From Jaltomata sinuosa (taxonomy: Eukaryota > Streptophyta > Magnoliopsida > Solanales > Solanaceae), in assembly GCA_003996215.1 (NCBI GenBank), contig QJPP01000448.1, positions 918,371 to 982,370 on the forward strand: DNA of 64,000 nt, in the 5' to 3' direction. Positions 54,491 to 64,000 of this stretch are shown piece by piece; position 1 is the first letter of the stretch; each line of letters begins with the position of its first letter. Below the pieces are notes generated by a model. It was given only the letters and a program-made list of their open reading frames with translations, was not told where the DNA came from and ran no database searches. The position numbers were made by a program, and so were the translations under genes.

Positions 54491-55600
54491 TTACTCCCTC
54501 CGGTCCAATTTACTTATCACATTTATTATTGAGGAATTTTCATAAATAGCAATTAGTAGAAAGTAGAAATTTAATCAGACCTTCATAGCTGTACTTTATC
54601 TAATTATAATCTGTAGCAACATTTTCAATAGTAATTGTATATCCTGTTTGTATATTTTGTGAAATCTCGTCATACAAATACAAATACAAATACATGCATG
54701 CAAATACAAATACAGTTAAGTGTTGATTGAGGAAATATACAATTCGTATTGTATATTTTGTGGAATCTTGGCATACAAATACAAATACAGTTAAGTGTTG
54801 ATTGAGAGAAAGACATACAATTACAGATAGCTATTAAATTTAAATATAAGTTGTGAAATGTAATTGAAATACACTATTATTATGGAGCGTAACTAGGCAT
54901 AGATGTTTGTCATGTTATGTAGTTTTTCCTTTATTATTTACACGTTTATTAAGAATCATTTGGTCCACTAAATTATCTTAGGATTATAATTTTTAGATTA
55001 ACTTATTTTATTTGGGAGATGAGATAATTTTAAGTCGGATGGGATAAAATGGATATCTCATGTTTAAGTTTGTGATAAAATTTATATTGTGTTTGATTGA
55101 TGATATAAATTTATCATCCTGGATATTCCACTTTATCCCGTATATCAAACGATCCCTTAAGCAATTATGTAATTTGACTATCATACTCTTATTTATTATA
55201 ATCGTAATAGTAATAGGTGCGAGTTAATCTAAACAATGATAGTATTGAAGTATGTATATACGGTTTTCATTTTGATTTTCTATGTTAATTTGTCAAGGTT
55301 TATTATTTTGAAGAATAATTATTACTAAGAACAAAGTAAAAATAATGTACTCAATTATATCTTAATTTTAAAATAATAATTATTTTGAACCATCTATATT
55401 TACTTGATTCTTTACAATAATAACTATTTTGAACCATCTATATTTCTATAATAAGAATTAATAGATTGAAATATATGCATAAAAATAAATATATGCATAT
55501 TAACTACCACGAAATTCAGAATTACCTTTAACTATGATGATAAGTGCAGAAAGCTTGTTAAATTATGTAGACATAAATTTGTATATCCTCTTTGAGTTTT
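54491..55600. other. AT-rich DNA with microsatellite and MITE fragments
   Basis: A Stowaway end is at 54493 (tactccctccggtccaa). (ATACAA)n repeats lie at 54674-54715 and 54773-54790, in a local duplication ('cagttaagtgttgattgag' at 54713 and 54787). 54955-55160 looks like a small DNA element ('gagataattttaagtcggat' to 'atatcaaacgatccc'). No gene. Confidence 0.4.
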
Positions 55601-57868
55601 TTTTTAGGGATAAGGACAAAACTGGCTCATCGGTCCAAAATATTTTCACCAAAATGGCCCAAGAATTGTAATTTCATATATTAGCCATTGTTTATTGATT
55701 TGTTGCTCGCCTCTTATTTTTTTTTGATTTGGTGGCAGCTACTGCTTTTTTTAAAAAAAAAACAAAAAAACGGCTGACTCTTTTTATTTTATTGGCAGCT
55801 ACTGCTTTTTTTTTAAATACAAAATAAAAAATTCTCTTTTTTTTTTAATTCTACCAAAAAGAACACATAAAATTTTGTAGTTTCTTTTAACAATCAAATA
55901 CAAATTTATAATATTGTAATTGCTATTTTCTTATCAATCAAATATAAAAAGAATATTTTTATTTATTATATAAAAGTAACATATTTTATATAAAATTGAT
56001 ACATATACATATTTTATAGATCAATGATACAGTTTATATACACATCTTATACAGATACATATTATATACAATAATGATACAATTTCTCTACGTATCATAT
56101 ATAAAATACATATTATATACAATAATTATATAATTTTTATATATTTTATACATATACATATTTTATACAATAACTAGGCAGTTTTATACACAACCTATAT
56201 AGTTTCTATATATATATCTTATATAGATACATATTCTATACAATAATTATACATTTTATATACAATTGTATTTAATTATATTTCTTTTAAAGAAAAAAGA
56301 TTTTTTAGCCAAAAAGAAGCAATTTTTTTGGCCCAAAAAAAATTGTAGCAAAAAAAATAAATTAAAACGAAGTATTTAACAATGGGACTGAAACAAAAAA
56401 AAAAAAAAAAACTATAGGACGAAATGATCCAAATTTAAAAATGATTAATAGGTGAAAATACTCTACTCAAATGATTATTTCATGGCATTATTTTAAAATT
56501 GACCATTTGGGTGAAATTTCTTTGTCTAAAGGACATGGGGTGTCCTTTTTTCTTTTATTTTTATTTTTATAGTTGATGTGTAAAAAATTGATATGAAAAG
56601 TGGTTATCCTGTTCAATTTTTACCTAGTGGAGCGCAATGTTAATGGTGGTCTAGAAGATGCCATTTGTGCAAATGGTAAAAAATTTATCGGGAGTTTTAT
56701 TTTGATCGTTCTATTTAAATAATATTCATTTTGTGTTTTTTTTTTGTATGAATACCTTATATTAGATAATTTCAGATGAAATAATATACTTTTTTTTACT
56801 ATTGCATTCAGACACATATGACTGAAACTTTAACAAATTTTAACATGTGAGCAAAAATATATATGAAAAAATTGAAAGGGTGTTAAATTTATTGTTATAT
56901 TGTCAAATTGATGATTGAAGTTTGTTCTTTATGATACGTGAAACTTATGTTTCAAATTTGAGCTTATTCGGAGTAGATTTGAGTGTTTAAATTTGAAAAA
57001 TAAATTATTATTTTTTGACAAAAATTTTCAGACTCACATGCTTGAAATTTCAGCTCATTTTTACATGTCGTTCAGTTGTGTGTGCATGACTAAAGTGCAT
57101 ATTTAAAAATATCAAAAAGGGTATTAAATAAATTTATTAGATTTGTGTGTTTTTGATAAATTGATGATTGTAATTTATTTTTAAGCTATATGAAACTTAT
57201 GTTTCACATTTGAGCCAACTTAGAGTATATTTGAGTATTGAATTGTTGAAATTCGAAGAACAAATTATATTTTTATTCAGACGCACATGTTTGATATTTC
57301 AGTCCATTTTACATGTATTTCAAAACGTACATGAAAAGATTTAAACATATATGACTGAAAGTTTAATCTATTTCTACATGCACCTCACTCAAAAATGTCC
57401 GAGCGTTTACCTTTGTAAGCCATATTAAAACATCAGAGGAAAATGTCTGATGTTAGCTTTCACAAAGCCACACTTTCAGATGCGAATATTTGAAATTGTC
57501 AATTTTCAGACGCAATTATCTGACTTTTATTTTAAAGCGGGTAAAGTTACAAAAAAATTTATGAAATAAGTACTAATTAAATAACGACATTAAAAGCGAA
57601 TATTGGTGCACTTTTCCCGTGCAAATGCACCAAGTAGAGACCACATTCCACATGCCTTTTTTAAAAAGTGACTTATGATTTTTCTAAAAGTATACGATCT
57701 TGAATTTTTGTTCCTGCTTCATAAATTTTTTAAATAATAATCTTAACTGAAAACATTTGCTGGGAAGAACTTTTATTGTTTATTAGGCAAAATTTTTAGT
57801 TTTTGTCTATAAGACAAACATATTCTGTCTTCATAAATCTTGAACTTTTGCCTTATAGGCAAAACCCA
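55601..57868. other. AT-rich repeats and transposon debris
   Basis: 55985-56275 holds repeated 'atacatattttata' and 'acaataattata' units. 56940-57370 contains recurrent 'catgaaaa' and 'gttgaaatt' phrases. 57415-57535 has short palindromes such as catcagaggaaaatgtctgatg with the tail 'cagacgcaattatctgac'. No reading frame of interest. Confidence 0.35.
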
Positions 57869-58560
57869 TTTATGTCCACAACTTACACCTGATGGGCAAT
57901 AAAAGCTTGCCTAGTGAATTTTTGAAAGCAAAGACTATTTTTTAAAAATTGTTAAAGGGGGCTAAAAAATCAAGATCATCCTTATGGAGGTCATTTGTAA
58001 ACTTAACCTAATTTATGTCCATAACTTATGTCCAATGAGCAACAAAAGTTCTCCAAAGAAATTTTCTGAAGCAGGAATTGTTTTAAAAAAAAATATTAAG
58101 TCACACTAAAAAATCAATATTACCCCTTAAGGAGGCCATTTATAAATTCAATCTATTTATATTCATAACTTATGTTCGATCGGCAATAAAAACTTTGCCT
58201 AGTAAATTTTCTGAAGCAAAAGTTTTTTTTTAAAATTTTTTATTAAGCGAGACAAAAAAACTAAGATCATTCCTTATGGAGGTCATTTGTGAACTTAATC
58301 CAATTTAAGTCCATAATTTATATCCGATAGGTAACAAATTTTGCCTAACAAATTTTCTGAAGTGAAGGTTATTTCAAAAAAATTATTAAGTAGAGCTAAA
58401 AATTCAAGATCACCTTATAAAGGTTGTTTATGAACTTAACCTAATTTATGTTCACAATTTATGTCTGATAAACAACAAAAACTCTGCCTAGTGACTTTTT
58501 AAGCGAAAGATACTTTATAAAAAAATTGTTAAGCGAGATCAAAAGATCAAGACCATTGGG
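57869..58560. repeat. Five-unit tandem array, about 144-bp units
   Basis: Units start at 57869, 58012, 58156, 58304 and 58445 (spacing 143, 144, 148 and 141). Each has 'ttatgtccataactta', a 'caataaaaa' motif, 'tgcctagtgaattttctgaa' and 'aagatcatccttatggaggt' variants. The units are considerably diverged from each other, so the array is old. Confidence 0.8.
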
Positions 58561-58599
58561 CCTAACCCGTAAACAGCCCATTTACTGCATCGGCACTCA

Positions 58600-58795
58600 A
58601 TCTTGTGATATTAAATTAAAGATATATTAAATGTACTAAAATACCCTTTAATCTTGTGGTTTTAAACATGTCATGTGAAAAGTTAGCTAAAAAGGAAAGG
58701 AATTAAAGAGTTAGCTAAAAAAGAAAATAATTATTCTTTTTTAAACGGACTAAAATAGAAAGGAAGTTATTCTTTTTGAAACGGAGGGGGTATGT
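58600..58795. mobile_element. Stowaway-like fragment
   Basis: 'cttgtggttttaaacatgtc', 'taaaaaggaaaggaattaaa' and 'gaaacggagggggta' match the fragment at 3880-4110 and other Stowaway ends. The left end is missing. Confidence 0.45.
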
Positions 58796-59437
58796 TGATG
58801 TGATCTTGATGCAAATATCTGACTTTGTATACTGTTTGCAGAACATGTGTTGCGATTGCAGGTGCAGATTACTGTGTTATTGCAGCTGATACTAGGATGT
58901 CTACTGGCTACAACATTCTAACTCGTGATTACTCCAAATTCATTCAATTGTAATGTCCCTTTTTTCTTACCTGTTGCTGGTAGGTTATTTATCACTTTTT
59001 CGTATAGTTTTTGAACGTCTAAATTTTAATTTTAAAATATTGAATTAGTCTGATTTAGCTTAGCTCAAAAAATTAGTCAATCTGACTCTCGAATAGTAAA
59101 ATGTGACGAGTAAAAGTGAACGGAGGGAGTACATTACGTTATCTCATGGTAGTTGTTGTGTCCTACAGTAGGATAATGATAGTTTTTTGGAAAAAAAAAA
59201 CAGTGATGTCCGGATCAGCTTGTGGGTAGCTAGACTAATTATACGTGATACGTGCTACCTCCCACTAGAATAGGAATAGGTACCTGGTAATTGGTGGTGG
59301 AACCAAGATTTTCACTAAGGAGTTCAAAACATGAAGAAGTGAACACACAAAATGGCACCCCAAGGGTGTGGTCTAGTGGTCAATGAAGTGAGTTGAGAAC
59401 CATGAGGTCTTAGGTTCAAATCTCGAGGAAAAAAACA

Positions 59438-60426
59438 TGTTATTTTTTGGTGATAAATAAAATCTGTATTTAAAACAAGAAGTAGAAACAAGGAAACAAA
59501 CTATTTACGAAAAGTAATTGTAGAAAAGAGATGAAGAAATCGAGCCCACTGAATACACAGTGTGTCCTTAAGGAAATTATTCCCCCCAAGCACCCGAGGT
59601 TGATGGAATATATCCTCCCAGGATAGAACGATTAACGACAATAGAATAGCGGTACCTCAAACTCTATTGCTCAGCGAACCACTCAACAGTAGTAAATCAC
59701 ACTTGAATTTATGAAGGAATGTAGAAGTATACTTGTGTTTCTTGTACTCAAATATCACTTAAATTCGTGTTTCATATCTGAGGAAGAATCAAATATTTAT
59801 AGCCAAAAATCACTGCTTCAGAAAGGAAGCAACGGTTCAGAAAAGTTGCACTATTTCAGATCCGACGGGACGATGTGCGGTTCGCACAAGAGAAAGTGCA
59901 CGTCGCACGTCCGTCACACATGAAATCAGTGAGTCTGCCATAACTGGACGTGATGTGCAAAACGACTTGCGAAACGCACAAGCCATTGTGCGCGTCGCAT
60001 GTCTCTTAGCATGTCACAAAACAGTCAGTCAAAAAGTTGCGTCTCTTTGATGTGCGACTCGTGTGCGTTTCGCACAAGCCAATGTGCGGCTCGCACAAGC
60101 CAATGTGCGGCTCGCACATGGAGAAATATTCTAGGTTAGAATTTTGGCTTAAACAATTAAGTTCAAATAAATTTTGTCCAAAAAGATAATCTCTCGATCT
60201 TTGCCAAATTCAAAGCCAAAGCCGAGTCGACGACAACGCTAGGTTTGTCTTCTTCTCAACTCCTTTAATACCATGAGGAAGTGTTTCTCAATATAAACAC
60301 TTGAAATTTCCTTTCTACCACCAATGTGGTACAAATGCTCTTTACAAAAGCAAAAGTGAAATTTCATTTTCCCTCCATTTCTATTCCCTCCATTTACCAT
60401 TCACTTTTCATTTTTAAACTCCAACA
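59438..60426 (-). mobile_element. Solo LTR (989 bp) inside the SINE
   Basis: Begins tg and ends ca (tgttattttttgg to actccaaca) and is flanked by the 5-bp duplication aaaca (59433-59437 and 60427-60431). On the minus strand it starts tgttggag, typical of copia LTRs. A GC-rich part (59865-60120) is built from palindromic 'tgtgcggctcgcaca' units. No second LTR or internal region. Confidence 0.82.
59865..60122. repeat. Palindromic TGTGCG...CGCACA repeats inside the solo LTR
   Basis: The core 'tgtgcggttcgcaca' or a variant occurs at 59874, about 59900, 59970-60000, 60050, 60082 and 60103. The last two units repeat exactly as 'caatgtgcggctcgcacaag'. Each is an imperfect hairpin. The density of CpG here is far above the surroundings. 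Confidence 0.65.
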
Positions 60427-60689
60427 AAACATTAGGGTGATTTTTTCCTATCTGCCCTAGCGTTGGTGGACAGAGTTATCTAATACTTATTGCTAGTGGG
60501 AAGTGATAGATATCATGTGAAATTAGTCGAGGTGCGCGAAAGCTGGCCCGGACAACATGGTCATAAAAAAAACACGAAAAATCCAAGGAAATTCAAATAA
60601 TTATATATATAAAAATTATCTTAGTATATACAATGCAATTTTACGCCGGATGAACCCCTCTTGCACCCTCGTAGCTCCTGCCTTGCGGA

Positions 60690-60770
60690 TAACTGCTCAT
60701 CAAGGCTTGAACAAATGGGAAGAAATCACTCGTGTCCGTTGAGATTTGAACCTTGAACCTGAGACATCAT
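60690..60770 (-). mobile_element. Minus-strand SINE fragment
   Basis: On the minus strand 'ggttcaaggttcaaatctca', 'gtgatttcttcccatttgtt' and 'caagccttgatgagcagtta' follow the middle of the same SINE family. Ends are missing. Confidence 0.6.
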
Positions 60771-61065
60771 ACTTATTAAGCTAATCTTACATAGAATTTT
60801 ATATAAAGCTTATGAGGAACAATTGCCTATTCCCCAACTAATGTGAGACTTTTAACACTCTAACACCCCTTCACGTCCAGAGCCCAACTGGAGCGATGAT
60901 CGGGAGCCCAAACGGGGATGGACCTGACTCTGATACCACGTAGAGATATGACACCTGGACCTAACTCAACCCCAAAAGCTAGCTCATGAGGATTGCCCAA
61001 GTTCATATAAACAGACCGTCAGTCCAATCCCTAACCAATGTGGACTTTTACCACTCTAACACTGT
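60770..61065 (-). mobile_element. TRIM-like element on the minus strand
   Basis: On the minus strand a tgttagagtggtaaaagtcc terminal repeat (from 61065) is followed by the primer-binding site TGGTATCAGAG (near 60930-60942). About 70 bp of internal sequence follow, then a second, diverged terminal repeat (tgttagagtgttaaaagtct, from about 60864). No ORF. It differs from the TRIM at 29658-30151. Confidence 0.65.
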
Positions 61066-61119
61066 GTAAAGTATTTAGCTCTCTTATAGAACGTGTTTCT
61101 TAGGTTTTTGACCTGTCCA

Positions 61120-61345
61120 TGTTAGAATTACTCCAAGATCATTAAATTGTATGTCCCTTTTTTCTCTATTTTACCTTGTGGAGTTGTGGTTCTTTCGCTA
61201 CTTGGATTGTTGTCTTTTTGCTCTTATTCTTGGTCTCATACGTTACGTTATCTCATGGTAATTGTAGTGTCCTGGAGTAGGATAATCATACTTATTAAGA
61301 TAATCTTACATAGAATTTAGTATAAAAGCTTATGAGGAAGTTATT
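61120..61345 (+). repeat. Partial duplicate of the PBF1-exon end and following intron
   Basis: 'attactccaagatcattaaa' then 'ttgtatgtccctttttt' (61124-61165) repeats 58928-58965, and 'cgttatctcatggtaattgt' to 'agtaggataat' (61245-61285) repeats 59133-59175. 61287-61345 repeats 60770-60820. A segment of the relic was thus duplicated. Confidence 0.62.
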
Positions 61346-62301
61346 TCCCTTGTACCTGAAAGAACTGATTTTTGAAAAATTAACTCTGGTTAACGATTGC
61401 CTAGACTTTGGGAGTCTACTTCTAGCATACTTTTTAAATTTTTTCCATGTCCATGTTAGAAGTCCTGACTTGTGTCCATGCTCAGAAAAGAGGATCCAGG
61501 ATTCTAAGTTTGTGAGTTCGAATACCGCATTAGGTGTGAACATAGAAAGCAATATGTCTTTCGAAATCTATGAACTATTGAAAAGCAAGGGTAACACATC
61601 CACTGCCAGAAGGTTGAATCATCATCATGATTGGTTGCAGTCAATAGGATTAACAATTGTATATCCCTACTCTGAATTGTTACATAAATAGTTGAAGTGG
61701 ATAAGAATTCTTTCATCTCATTAAATCATGCTTCTTGGTTCCTTTCATTTTTTGCTTTACACTAATTTTTATTCGGAAAAGGACCAAAACTACCTTCAAA
61801 CTATTTGACATGGAGCAAATATACCCTCTGTTTGATTTTGCTCTCAAACTTACCCTTGCCGTTAGCACACGGAAACACAATCACCCTCCTACTTAACAAC
61901 CCTTTTTTTATGATGACATGGCATTCGACGTGGCAATCTAACTAGGATATGCCACTCCACTTTGACAAAAAAAAACCCACTAGGATGTCCAACTAGGATC
62001 CATCCTCTTAAAATGTTTTTTACAACCCATGGGTTTCGACCATCTCCAAACCATTCTTTCTTATAATCTCACTCATCTTTTAATTAAAATTATCCACCCA
62101 TCAAACACCCAACAACAAAAGTAATTAGAAAGGAGAAGAAGGAAAATTTGCTTTAATTTTCTGTTTGTGGCTTTAGTATGAAATGGAATTCAAAATTATT
62201 ATGCGTGTTACTTATTGAAATTGTCTTCTGTTTAGACGTTGGCACTTAACTCCCAATATGATGTTGGTAGTGATATTTTGCTTTTTATTCTTTGAAAATA
62301 G
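61346..62301. other. Intergenic or intron DNA of the PBF1 relic
   Basis: A 119-codon plus frame (61332-61691) is open but matches nothing known to me. 61775-61930 reads like one end of a TIR element ('aactatttgacatggagcaa', 'atataccctctg'). No missing PBF1 exon was seen. Confidence 0.35.
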
Positions 62302-62671
62302 ACTTATCAGCATCAACACAATAAGCAGATGAGCTGCCCAGCTATGGGCCAGCTACTCTCAAACACCCTATACTACAAACGTTTCTTTCCTTACTATGCG
62401 TTCAATGTTCTAGGCGGCCTTGACAATGAAGGTAACAAATTATGAGAGGATGCCGTGTCAAGGTTTTATTTGTATACATCTTATTAGTAACAAAAATTTT
62501 CACACAATTTAAAGTTTTACTCTATTAGAAAAAAGTAATCATAAATAATATAGATAAGATTCTTATTTACATTTTATGCTACCATTTGAACTCCAATAGA
62601 AGGTTACAATCTTAATTAGTGTTTACAGTTTTTCTATATATAATGTTTAAATCTACGATTTCTTCACCTTA

Positions 62672-63518
62672 TGTCATGATCCAAAAATTGGAGTTGTGAT
62701 GACACCTACCTCGATCCAACCTTGATAAGTAAGCTAACTCTCAAACACAACGATAATAATAATAAAAGCAAAAATAAAGTAAGAGCATCAAATAATCTCA
62801 AAATCGACTTCTACTCCAATAGTAATGAAACACGAATAAAACTCTACAAAACATAAGAAAAACGATAAAGAAACCTTCATAAATCATCCTAATAAGTTAT
62901 CACGTGTACAAGAGCGACCTCTATAAAAACTGTCAAAAATGTAATACATAACTATCTACGAAAGCAAATAAGACCAGATGAAAGCTAGATCGATGAAACT
63001 ATGTCAATCTCCGAACGCAGGGAGCTCAACAACCTCGAAGGAACCAACTCCGCACGATCAAGAGTTGCACTGACAACTGGTAGCGAGATCTGCTTTAGAA
63101 GGATGCAGAAAATTAGAGTGAGTATAAACCACTAGTACTCAGTAGGTATCATAGGCCGACTGAGCTTAAGTAGTCACTATATTGAATAAAGAATACACAA
63201 CAAGGTATAACAAAGATAGAAAATGTGATGCAGTGCAATATGCAATGGCCAATGCTTACCGAGATACACCCCCTCCATAGTGATATGTTGTGAGATAGGA
63301 TCCACGGGGGACTAGGGAGGTTCATATATCCCACTCAATTTTTTTTTTCTACCGGCGAACATCATCATATCTCTCAATATCACTACCCGAATTTCAACTA
63401 GGTCCAGAATCAATGTTTTCTTTAAATAAAAGAGTTTTCATTTCATATTCTATAATCTGTATCAATGATCCATGAGTATGAATGTGTATGCATGAACACG
63501 AATATAGTTTTGTTTTCA
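62672..63518. mobile_element. Probable LTR retrotransposon fragment
   Basis: Starts tgtcatgatccaaaaattgg at 62672 and continues with 'cgatccaaccttgataagta' and 'gtaggtatcataggccgact'. This looks like a gypsy-type LTR frequent in nightshade DNA; it is recognised by pattern only. It is cut by the CACTA terminus at 63519; no coding part is visible. Confidence 0.4.
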
Positions 63519-64000
63519 CACTATTAAAAACAGCTCAAAAAGGGACGGATTGGAAAGCGACGAACAGCGTCGCTCCTGAAAAGCGACGTTGTCCGTCGCT
63601 TTTCTATTTTTTTTTAATTTATAATTATTTTTTTACAAAAGCGACGGACAACGTCTCTTTGTCCGTCGCTTTTTTTGGCGGATTTTTGCGCCAAAATTAT
63701 TTACAAATAATTAATTTTTATTTATTATTATAAGCGACGGACAACGTCGCAATTATTTATTTTTTTAAAGAAAGCGACGCTGTCTGTCGCTTTCTTTAAA
63801 ATTTAATTTATATTAAAAAAAATAGAAAAACGACGGACAGTGTCGCTTTTGTCCGTTGCTTTTCGGTCAATACACGGTCAACTTATTTAAAAAAGCGATG
63901 GACAAAAGCGACGCTATCCGTCGCTTCTTTAATTATACAGAGATCCGACGGGGTCTCTTTCCTCATTTCTCTCTTTCTCTTTTCTCTCCTCCTCTCCTCC
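63519..64000 (+). mobile_element. CACTA (En/Spm-like) element, left end, continues past the window
   Basis: Begins CACTATTAAAAACAG. The subterminal region is packed with 'aagcgacggacaacgtcgc' and inverted 'gtccgtcgctt' motifs (at least eight between 63556 and 63925), typical of CACTA subterminal repeats. Any transposase would lie to the right of the window. Confidence 0.75.

Larger units (their letters stand above)
59345..60560 (+). mobile_element. tRNA-derived SINE split by a solo LTR
   Basis: The 5' part (59345-59437) has a box A-like 'tggtctagtgg' and a box B-like 'ggttcaaatctc', the pol III promoter of SINEs. The 3' part (60427-60560) has 'ggtggacagagttatctaat', 'agtcgaggtgcgcg', 'agctggcccggacaacatgg' and an A-rich end. 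Together they form one element interrupted at 59438-60426. I recognise it as a common Solanaceae SINE. Confidence 0.78.
58842..62431 (+). pseudogene. PBF1: Relic of proteasome subunit beta type-1 (two separated exons)
   Basis: The exon at 58842-58949 encodes TCVAIAGADYCVIAADTRMS, TGYNILTRDYSKF. The exon at 62302-62431 encodes YQHQHNKQMSCPAMGQLLSN, TLYYKRFFPYYAFNVLGG. Both match plant PBF1 (20S proteasome beta-1 family in plant naming, a non-cleaved type) and have GT-AG type borders. The exon normally between them (around ADKCVMASSGFQ) was not found in 58950-62301. Neither were exon 1 nor the last exons. The space between is filled with a SINE, a solo LTR, a TRIM and a partial repeat of the first exon end (61124-61150). 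It is therefore a fragmented copy, not the working gene. Confidence 0.78.

Noticed and set aside
61332..61691. 119-codon plus frame between the PBF1 exons
   Set aside because: Starts in a TRIM-derived repeat, matches no family, and does not contain the missing PBF1 exon.
63556..63925. Regularly spaced repeats at the right edge as a CRISPR array
   Set aside because: The repeats are short, in both orientations, palindromic and next to a CACTA terminus in a plant genome; they are subterminal transposon repeats.

Overview
This window is nuclear DNA of a flowering plant, most likely a member of the Solanaceae; I cannot name the genus. It is AT-rich with spliced GT-AG genes. It carries many short elements I know from nightshade genomes: RTE-type LINE 3' tails ending in TTG repeats, a tRNA-derived SINE, TRIMs with a tRNA-Met primer site, and Stowaway, hAT, Mutator and CACTA-like elements. 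There is no bacterial-style operon structure and no CRISPR array.

The core of the window (about 3.5 to 51.7 kb) is a rearranged cluster of BCS1/OM66/ASD-type AAA-ATPase genes. Two copies look intact: A (plus strand, 16195-19467, 499 aa) and D (minus strand, 47257-49658, 500 aa), each with three exons. Copy B (22448-25300) keeps all exons but has a 1-nt deletion, an 8-nt duplication and transposons between its promoter and ATG. Copy C (30492-32083) lost exon 1 and its Walker A. Copy E (41935-42336, minus) is an exon 1 relic. Three intron-less ORFs at 4356, 8771 and 11532 encode only the N-terminal 'AAA-associated' part and stop before the ATPase core. A promoter-like block without a gene (10240-10720) is another relic. 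Paralogous flanks let many transposon insertions be matched to empty sites.

Interleaved with the cluster are two copies of a gene with a PB1-like N-terminus (similar to MuDR/MUSTANG transposases) followed by two DUF3444 domains: an intact one (39669-41711) and a broken one (25903-29405) split by a 5'-truncated RTE LINE. Two antisense relics of a syntaxin-81 (SYP81) first exon lie downstream of AAA copies A and C. Intron 2 of the AAA genes holds a fragment resembling plastid trnQ-UUG, and copy B adds an inverted piece of plastid trnT-GGU.

To the right, an intact Costars/ABRACL-family gene (CDS 45519-45785) has a tandem-repeat array in its 5'UTR intron. From 52 kb on the DNA is mostly transposon debris. 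It includes a 5-unit tandem array (57869-58560), a relic of proteasome subunit beta type-1 (exons at 58842 and 62302), a SINE split by a solo LTR (59345-60560), a TRIM (60770-61065), a probable LTR from 62672, and the end of a CACTA element running off the right edge from 63519.

Genes inferred to be functional are AAA-A, AAA-D, the PB1-DUF3444 gene and the Costars gene; the 168-aa N-domain ORF at 4356 is a candidate. All functional statements rest on recognised families, not on any search run here.
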